Below are positions 59,120 to 64,000 of a stretch of DNA of 64,000 bases, one piece after another. Both the position numbers and the translations under genes were made by a program. Origin of the DNA: Alphaproteobacteria bacterium (GTDB lineage Bacteria > Pseudomonadota > Alphaproteobacteria > Rhizobiales > Xanthobacteraceae); the NCBI GenBank assembly GCA_016869215.1, contig VGEP01000019.1:20672-84671 (forward strand). Direction: 5' to 3'. Under the pieces are notes generated by a model. That model was not told the DNA's origin and searched no databases. It was given only the letters and a program-made list of their open reading frames with translations. Position 1 is the stretch's first letter. The number at the start of each line of letters is the position of its first letter.

Positions 59120-59485
59120 CTAGCCTAGTCCTATGTTCACTTTGGTCGGCCACTTGGGATGATTTCTCCAAATGCGCAGTCGGCTTTTCGATGCCGGTGC
59201 AGGAACATCGAGCACCACTTTCTGATCGACTGTCGAAACGACGACGATACGGCTCGGCGTCTCGAGATAGCCGTCAAACTCCGGTTCAAATCCCGGATCG
59301 ACATCCGGCACGTTTCCCAAGGCAATTTCAGTCGGACCGTCCTGCTCCGGGTAACAAGCCACGGAAATGCAGGATGGCGTTGCTAGAATCGTCGCTCCCC
59401 ATATGGGGTTGGGTGGCTCTCCGCCTTTCAAGTCCTCGACGAACACTATCGAATTCGGCGGCGAGATTTTGGTGGAGCGCTGCAT
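59120..59485 (-). CDS. Putative immunity protein 1 (121 residues)
   Basis: 121 residues, no signal peptide, probably cytoplasmic. No recognised domain; features are NSIVFVEDLKGGEPP, TPSCISVACYPEQDG, FDGYLETPSRIVVVSTVDQK and a final IGLG. The second copy at 60742 is the same length and similar by eye at roughly half of positions. It follows the toxin-like gene with a 40-bp overlap, an arrangement typical for toxin and immunity genes. Function inferred from context. Confidence 0.75.
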   Translation of the reverse strand: MQRSTKISPPNSIVFVEDLKGGEPPNPIWGATILATPSCISVACYPEQDGPTEIALGNVPDVDPGFEPEFDGYLETPSRIVVVSTVDQKVVLDVPAPASKSRLRIWRNHPKWPTKVNIGLG

Positions 59486-60429
59486 ATCACCGGGGACCTC
59501 TTAAGCTGTTGGACCGAACCGCCTTGCCTCAAACTGCATGACAGACATTGCGGATACAAGCGCTGCGCAGTACCTGGAGATATCAGCGCGGTAGGATATT
59601 GATGGTCAAGAACGGGAAAACCCGACGGCGTGCCGGCTTGGAACGACCCACACGTGTGACAACCCCACAATCGAAATATTCGTAGTCCGGCGTCACGCTC
59701 GTACTTGTTGAAACTCCGGTTTGGCCCGCGAGCGGGTATCCATTCCTTGGCAAACTCGCCAGGCCCAATTCCGGCATTTGCCAACTCCCTGAGCCGCGCC
59801 TCGGCTTCCCGCGCTTCTGCCCGATGTGCTCGGATGAGCCCTTCGACACTTTCATATGTACTCGGTTGAGGCCGCCAGTTCGGGTCAAGTTCTCGAACGC
59901 GCTGGATCGCGTCTCGGGATTGAGCTTCTGCGGCTGCCAGACGCGCTGCTTGACTTGGTGTGGGCTGAACCCAACGACCGTTGATGAGGATCGGGCCGGA
60001 GCGCGGGCGAAGTTGCGCATACACGTCACCTGGCCTCGGCGGCACTTCAGGAGACGCATCTGAAAGAATGCGAGAGTCGTTCCGGCCAGCACCAAGATCG
60101 TTCGTCCACTGCCCACCGTCGGAATTCCCGGCCGGCACGCGCGGCTGGCTGGGGTTGTAAGCCTTCAGCGCCGCAATGAGCTTCCGGAACGTGATCTCGG
60201 CCCTAAGCGCCGCGACCTCGGCTTTCAGTTGCAGCATGGCCTTCAATTCGTCTGTGCCCACAGACTCCGGCTCATGCTCAGCCGCCTTCGCCTCCCGCTC
60301 CTGTTTCCAGAGCCTGTACGCCGCCGGCTGCATGAACAGCCGGGCGTCGTGCCGGACATGGAGGTGCGCGTTCTCGCGCGTGAAGCGGCGGCGCTGCGCC
60401 GCCGCGAAGGCGTCGTCGGATCGGTGCAT
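59446..60429 (-). CDS. Polymorphic toxin-like protein 1 with C-terminal CxxC...DH...CxxC domain
   Basis: 327 residues from ATG 60429. The N-terminal half is helical and basic (QRRRFTRENAHLHVRHDARLF, LKAEVAALRAEITFRK), then the motif PSQPRVPAGNSDGGQWT at about 93-109, which also occurs in phage-associated and toxin proteins (recalled). Next a Pro-rich part (RPRSGPILINGRWVQPTPSQ) and helices. The C-terminal domain after IPARGP has GCHTCG (257/260), LDHQYPTAL (275-276) and YPQCLSCSLRQGG (295/298), a treble-clef-like metal site suggesting an HNH-type nuclease. This call is from the pattern only. The tail RSPVICSAPPKS is longer than in copy 2. Confidence 0.75.
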   Translation of the reverse strand: MHRSDDAFAAAQRRRFTRENAHLHVRHDARLFMQPAAYRLWKQEREAKAAEHEPESVGTDELKAMLQLKAEVAALRAEITFRKLIAALKAYNPSQPRVPAGNSDGGQWTNDLGAGRNDSRILSDASPEVPPRPGDVYAQLRPRSGPILINGRWVQPTPSQAARLAAAEAQSRDAIQRVRELDPNWRPQPSTYESVEGLIRAHRAEAREAEARLRELANAGIGPGEFAKEWIPARGPNRSFNKYERDAGLRIFRLWGCHTCGSFQAGTPSGFPVLDHQYPTALISPGTAQRLYPQCLSCSLRQGGSVQQLKRSPVICSAPPKSRRRIR

Positions 60430-60471
60430 AGGTGAAGTCCTTCGGCCCGGCCTAGCCGGTCGCCGCAAAAA

Positions 60472-60501
60472 CAAAGGCGCGGCCGGACGGCCGCGCCTTT
60501 G
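60472..60501 (-). terminator. Terminator for the second toxin/immunity unit
   Basis: Perfect 13-bp stem CAAAGGCGCGGCC / GGCCGCGCCTTTG with a GGAC loop; on the minus strand TTTTT follows directly. It lies 240 bp downstream of the immunity-2 stop and just upstream of the toxin-1 gene. A degenerate version (aaaaaaatgccgggcc...ccgcgccttt) is seen upstream of toxin 2 near 62085-62120, consistent with duplication. Confidence 0.75.
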
Positions 60502-60571
60502 TCGCTTTGCTCTGACCTGAAACTCGACGAGGACAGGCGTTCGTTAGATCGCGGCCGCCGATGCCGTGACT

Positions 60572-60649
60572 GGCGTCACGCCGCTGTCGTAGTACCGCGG
60601 CTGGATCGCGGAGACGGCGAAGAAGATGGGCGTGGCGTTGGGGCGGTGA
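60572..60649 (+). pseudogene. Duplicated 3' fragment of the trypsin-like protease
   Basis: 78 bp identical to 58981-59058 at 76 positions, including the stop codon, but with an internal TAG in place of the codon for Leu (CGCTG to CGTAG). It lies between the two toxin/immunity units and has no upstream gene, so it is a relic. It marks the joint of a tandem duplication of protease end plus immunity plus toxin. Confidence 0.88.
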
Positions 60650-60741
60650 GCGATCCTGCCAGACTCAGACATAGCCCATTCCCGGCCAGCCGCTGCAAAC
60701 ATTTTGGTTCCCAAGTCCAGCCGTCAGCAACAGCGGCACCA

Positions 60742-61107
60742 CTAGCCAAGCCCTACAAGAACCCTGTCAGGTTCGATTGCGCGGTTAGCCCAAATTCGCA
60801 CGCGCGTACGGATCTCCGAGACAGGCATGCAAAGAAGCTTCTTTCCTTCCACTGTTGAGACGACAACTTCACGGCCTGGAGTCTCGAGTTGACCGTCGAA
60901 CACAGGAGGGGCGCCGATATCGATCTCGTTGGACGCACCCAGAGTGACTTCCGTTTCACCGTCCTGCTCCATCAAGCAACCGATGCATATGCACGAAGGC
61001 GTAAACCAGAGCCGCTCGTTGCGAGTAATTTCGGGTACCTGCCCGCCTTCGACATCTTCGATGAACAGAATCGAGTTGAGGGGTCTAATTCTGATCGATT
61101 GTCTCAT
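60742..61107 (-). CDS. Putative immunity protein 2 (121 residues)
   Basis: 121 residues from ATG 61107, the same length as copy 1. Shared features: NSILFIEDVEGG, TPSCICIGCLMEQDG, FDGQLETPGREVVVSTVEGK and a final VGLG. It diverges from copy 1 far more than the toxin N-terminal halves do from each other. Its start is one base after the toxin-2 stop (TAA-A-ATG). The longer frame in the track (to 61236) overlaps the toxin gene and is not needed. Confidence 0.75.
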   Translation of the reverse strand: MRQSIRIRPLNSILFIEDVEGGQVPEITRNERLWFTPSCICIGCLMEQDGETEVTLGASNEIDIGAPPVFDGQLETPGREVVVSTVEGKKLLCMPVSEIRTRVRIWANRAIEPDRVLVGLG

Positions 61108-61108
61108 T

Positions 61109-62050
61109 TTAGCGCCCCCTTCCAAGTCGATGAACGTAACCGCCCTGCCTATCGCTGCAAGCCATGCACTGCGGATAAATACGCTGAGGCCAGCCCGCGG
61201 GGTTAAGTGCATTGGGGAACTGATGGTCGCAGACAAAGTTGCCCGATCTCGTTCCGGGCTCCATCGTACCGCACGTATGGCATCCGGTTTGCCGTCCTAT
61301 ACGATTGATTTCACCGCGCTCCCTGGCCGTAAAGTCCCGCTCCGGTCCACGTGCTGGAATTGATTCGCCCGCGTAGGGACCGGGTCCAATGCCGGCCCGA
61401 GACAATTGAGCAAGCCATGCTTCCGCTTGGCGCGCTTCTGCCTGATGTGCCCGGATGAGCCCTTCGACACTCTCATATGCGCTCGGTTGCGGACGCCAAC
61501 TTGGATCGCGCTCGCGAACGCGTCGGATTGCGTCTCTTGATCGCGCTTCAGCTGCTGCCAGACGTGCCGCTTGACTTGGTGTGGGCTGAACCCAACGACC
61601 GTTGATGAGGATCGGGCCGGAGCGCGGGCGAAGTTGCGCATACACGTCACCGGGTCTCGGCGGCGCTTCAGGAGACGCATCCGAAAGAATGCGAGGGTCG
61701 TTCCGGCCGGCACCAACATTGCTCGTCCACTGCCCGCCATCGGAACTCCCGGCCGGCACGCGCGGCTGGCTGGGGTTGTATGCCTTCAGAACAGCAAGCA
61801 GCTTCCGGAACTTAATCTCGGCGTTGAGCGCCGCGACCTCGGCTTTCAGTTGCAGCAAGGTCTTCAACTCGTCTGTGCGCACAGACTCCGGCTCATGCTC
61901 GGGCGCCTTCGCCTCCCGCTCCTGTTTCCAGAGCCTGTACGCCGCCGGCTGCATGAACAGCCGGGCGTCGTGCCGGACATGGAGGTGCGCGTTCTCGCGC
62001 GTAAAGCGCCGGCGCTGCGCCGCCACGAAGGCGTCGTTGTGTCGCGTCAT
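61109..62050 (-). CDS. Polymorphic toxin-like protein 2 with C-terminal CxxC...DH...CxxC domain
   Basis: 313 residues from ATG 62050. Residues 1-215 are nearly identical to toxin 1, including PSQPRVPAGSSDGGQWT and the RPRSGPILINGRWVQPTPSQ stretch. After IPARGP the sequence diverges (GPERDFTARERGEINRIGRQT) but keeps GCHTCG, CDHQFPNALNPAGWPQR and YPQCMACSDRQGG. The C-terminus ends shortly after (YVHRLGRGR), one base before the immunity start. Conserved N-terminus plus variable C-terminal domain plus a diverged partner protein is the hallmark of polymorphic toxins. Confidence 0.75.
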   Translation of the reverse strand: MTRHNDAFVAAQRRRFTRENAHLHVRHDARLFMQPAAYRLWKQEREAKAPEHEPESVRTDELKTLLQLKAEVAALNAEIKFRKLLAVLKAYNPSQPRVPAGSSDGGQWTSNVGAGRNDPRILSDASPEAPPRPGDVYAQLRPRSGPILINGRWVQPTPSQAARLAAAEARSRDAIRRVRERDPSWRPQPSAYESVEGLIRAHQAEARQAEAWLAQLSRAGIGPGPYAGESIPARGPERDFTARERGEINRIGRQTGCHTCGTMEPGTRSGNFVCDHQFPNALNPAGWPQRIYPQCMACSDRQGGYVHRLGRGR

Positions 62051-62259
62051 GTTGTGAATTCCTCGGCCCGGCCGAGCCGGACGCGACAAAAAAATGCCGG
62101 GCCCAAGCAGCCGCGCCTTTGCGTTGTTCTGGATCGTTGCGCGCAGTCGGCGAGAGACCCCGCACCCCTTTTGGCCGGCCCCTCTCCCCCGACTTATCCA
62201 CAGGCCCGCTTTGTCCCGCGGGAAGGCGCCTCTAGCCTCCGCACCGGGCGGGGGCCTTC

Positions 62260-63141
62260 ATGTTCTTATCCGGGCGCGCGGCGGCGGGACGCCGCACACT
62301 CCTTATAACTGCGTCGCGCTCACGCCGGCCGCGCGCACACCTTATATACGGCATATACGGCGCGCATCTGGCGGCACTCCTGACCGCGGCGCTGCTCGTC
62401 CTGCCCTCCGCGGCCCAGGCCGTGGTCAAAGGCCAGCCGTCGGCGCTCGGCGCGCATGTGGTGCGCATCTATGCCGGTCACTATTGCTCCGGCGTCGCCA
62501 TCGGCCGCCAGAAGATCGTCACCGCGCGGCACTGCGTGACCGGCGGCATGCGGATCGTCGCCGGCGGGCGCTCCATCGGCGTCGCGCGGATCGGCCAGAG
62601 CGGCACGCTCGACGACGGCCGCCGCGTCAGCGTGCAAGGCGACGCCGCCATCGTGCGGCTGGCATCGCCACTGCCCGCGTCCGTCGTGCCGGTTCCGGTG
62701 GCCGAAGACGGAAGCGAGGACGCCATCGACAGCTACACCATCGCGGGCTTCGGCACTCCGAACGAGGCTGCGCGCTTCTCCTTTGGCACCTTGCGCGAGG
62801 CGCGCCTGGTCGCAGCCGAGCCGCGCGCACTGGTCGATCCCACACGCACCGGCTCGATCGGCGCCAGCGCCTGCTTCGGCGATTCCGGCGGCGCGGTCAT
62901 GCGCGGCGGCGCCTTGATCGGCGTCATCAGCCGCGCGGCGCATCCGCATCCGCGCATCGCCTGCGGGCATCTGACGCGCTGGGCGCCGGTAATCGTCGCG
63001 GGCGCGGCGGAGACGACGGGAGTTGCGGTCGCCGAGGCGAAAGCGGACGACATCAAGCCCGCGCCGCGCCGGTCCGCGCGCACGGCGGCGAAGCGCGGGC
63101 AGTTCGTGGCAAGCGAGTTTTCCGACGTGCCGAGGGAGTGA
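62260..63141 (+). CDS. Second trypsin-like secreted serine protease
   Basis: 293 residues. A long N-terminal leader (GRAAAGRRTLLITASRSRRPRAHL) precedes a signal-peptide-like segment (LAALLTAALLVLPSAAQA), so the true start may be internal. The S1 triad is complete: His in VTARHCVTG, Asp in GDAAIVRLASP, Ser in CFGDSGGAVM. The C-terminus is basic and low complexity (KPAPRRSARTAAKRG). Similar in plan to the protease at 58297 but clearly diverged, so not part of the recent duplication. Encoded divergently from toxin 2. Confidence 0.88.
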   Translation: MFLSGRAAAGRRTLLITASRSRRPRAHLIYGIYGAHLAALLTAALLVLPSAAQAVVKGQPSALGAHVVRIYAGHYCSGVAIGRQKIVTARHCVTGGMRIVAGGRSIGVARIGQSGTLDDGRRVSVQGDAAIVRLASPLPASVVPVPVAEDGSEDAIDSYTIAGFGTPNEAARFSFGTLREARLVAAEPRALVDPTRTGSIGASACFGDSGGAVMRGGALIGVISRAAHPHPRIACGHLTRWAPVIVAGAAETTGVAVAEAKADDIKPAPRRSARTAAKRGQFVASEFSDVPRE

Positions 63142-63262
63142 AGCGACCTCCTACACGGCTAGGCTTCGAACGGATCGCGATACCGGCGGACCCGTCCTTC
63201 GTAGGTCATCTCCCGCAACTCTTCGGGCAGGTGTTCGCGTTGCAATCCGTCGAGAATCTCGT

Positions 63263-63790
63263 CTAGAGATTGCGGAACACAGCTACTAATTCGCGCCAAG
63301 CAATGTACGCCTTTGGGTTAGTTCTTCGCCGCTCATCAAGCAGCGCTTCAAAATGATCGTACCACAACACCAAGATTGCCCTGAGCGTTTGCTGGATCAT
63401 TTCGCGATCAAGATCGCCAGTTTTCACGCCAACAGATATGAATTCGTAGTAGTTAGCAATGTAGATGATAGATTCCAAGGTCGGCGGTCTTTGGGTTTGC
63501 GGATCGACCGTCTCGCTTCGCAGCGCCGGAAGATCATCCGCGGTAACTTTCCGACCGCTAGGGAACCTCGCTAAAACTGCAATGCGATGCTTCTGAAATG
63601 TCTCGCTGTTTCGCAATTGAACCAAAATGGTCATCGTATGCGACTTGCGGGCATTTCTTGTTGTTTGATAACCGGTGTACAGCCACCCCACGGTCGCAAA
63701 AAAAGCACCGAGCAGGATTGCCGTCGCTGTCTCCGATTTCAGATACGATGCGACGATCAAAAAAACTGCGAGCGAAACCAGTACGCTCAC
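63263..63790 (-). CDS. DUF4760-like membrane protein, 5' end apparently displaced by an IS element
   Basis: 175 residues from GTG 63790. Two hydrophobic segments (VLVSLAVFLIVASYL and ATAILLGAFFATVGWLY) are followed by a DUF4760-type soluble part: IIYIANYYEFISVGVKTGDLDREMIQQTLRAILVLWYDHFEALLDE. The frame is open upstream and encodes an additional hydrophobic, protein-like stretch (HLIFPTLLIAGYYLSKKYP) up to the IS-like segment near 63880, where no start codon occurs. The natural N-terminus was probably cut off by the IS. It may be a pseudogene. The base composition of this stretch is lower in GC than the neighbours. Confidence 0.7.
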   Translation of the reverse strand: MSVLVSLAVFLIVASYLKSETATAILLGAFFATVGWLYTGYQTTRNARKSHTMTILVQLRNSETFQKHRIAVLARFPSGRKVTADDLPALRSETVDPQTQRPPTLESIIYIANYYEFISVGVKTGDLDREMIQQTLRAILVLWYDHFEALLDERRRTNPKAYIAWRELVAVFRNL

Positions 63791-63939
63791 CCAGAATACT
63801 TCGTGACTACGAAGGCGTCGGTTGGGGTACTTCTTCGACAGGTAGTACCCGGCAATCAGGAGCGTGGGGAAAATGAGGTGGTCCCACTTCCTGAGACAGG
63901 CGGTTAAGGTGGATTCGCCGATGCGAAGGATAATCCACC

Positions 63940-64000
63940 ATGAGGACGCGGAGACGGTTTTCCGGGGAGTTCAAAGCCAAGGTCGCGCTTGAGGCGATCC
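63940..64000 (+). mobile_element. IS3-family transposase OrfA, 5' end only
   Basis: The frame from ATG 63940 with an AAGGA site reads MRTRRRFSGEFKAKVALEAI before the window ends; this is the N-terminus of an IS3-family OrfA. The IS left end should be near 63880 (about tggtcccacttcctgagac), but the inverted repeat cannot be checked without the other end. The insertion explains the open 5' end of the DUF4760-like gene. Confidence 0.85.

Noticed and set aside
59120-62050. Toxin/immunity genes as degraded GTA genes
   Set aside because: No similarity to GTA gp1 to gp5 products was seen; lengths and repeated N-terminal halves fit a separate system.

Overview
This window is high-GC chromosomal DNA of an alphaproteobacterium of the order Hyphomicrobiales (Rhizobiales), most like the Bradyrhizobium / Rhodopseudomonas / Xanthobacteraceae relatives. 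This rests on the gene order ccmI-ccmE-ccmF-ccmH (cycHJKL)-degP-response regulator-histidine kinase-glnE, a PleC-type kinase next to pepN, a RcGTA-type gene transfer agent tail cluster, and several families of short palindromic repeats of the kind common in these genomes. No rRNA, tRNA or CRISPR array was seen.

Layout. 1-8.8 kb: a Tat-exported amidohydrolase cut by the left edge, pepN, a PAS histidine kinase, a Bug-type solute receptor and an FAD monooxygenase. 8.8-20.6 kb (minus strand): cytochrome c maturation genes ccmI, ccmE, ccmF, ccmH, with a DUF559 nuclease-like gene between ccmE and ccmF bracketed by inverted REP-like repeats; then degP, a two-component pair and glnE. 20.7-26.5 kb: a small YdhR-like protein, a conserved unknown, and a plus-strand group of two tiny membrane proteins, a ferric-reductase/Rieske protein, an acyl-CoA-dehydrogenase-like flavoenzyme and a Rieske-flavin reductase fusion. 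26.5-33.2 kb: a putative pterin or riboflavin-precursor pathway, with a creatininase-family enzyme, cytochrome b561 and GTP cyclohydrolase II in one run, RibD-type reductase on the other strand, and a dehydrogenase, PTPS-like protein, glycosyltransferase and methyltransferase in a second minus-strand operon. 33.2-40.2 kb: palindromic repeats, an MdoH-type glucosyltransferase, two methyltransferases, an exported unknown and a YfhO-like membrane protein. 40.2-45.4 kb: a small lipoprotein, more palindromes, a MetE-like methyltransferase, a TumE/HTH toxin-antitoxin pair, and a FeuQ/FeuP-like two-component system with a PepSY protein upstream.

45.6-58.1 kb (minus strand): a gene transfer agent tail half. 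Read in transcription order (right to left) it runs head-tail connector, adaptor, DUF3168, major tail protein, gp10, tail chaperone, short tape measure, distal tail protein, hub, NlpC/P60, giant baseplate TIM-barrel protein, DUF2793 fibre, GH108 endolysin and small membrane proteins. Terminase, portal, prohead protease and major capsid genes are not in the window.

58.1-64.0 kb: an accessory region where the capsid genes would be expected. It holds two trypsin-like exported proteases around a tandemly duplicated unit, each unit carrying a polymorphic-toxin-like protein (conserved N-terminal half with an RVPAG..GGQWT motif, divergent Cys/His-rich C-terminal domain) followed by a 121-residue putative immunity protein. 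A 78-bp copy of the first protease's 3' end sits at the duplication joint. The right edge has a DUF4760-like gene apparently interrupted by an IS3-family element whose transposase runs off the window.

The most interesting candidates are the duplicated toxin/immunity unit beside the split GTA cluster, the DUF559 gene that looks like a repeat-bracketed cassette, and the pterin-like pathway with a PTPS homologue lacking the usual catalytic residues.
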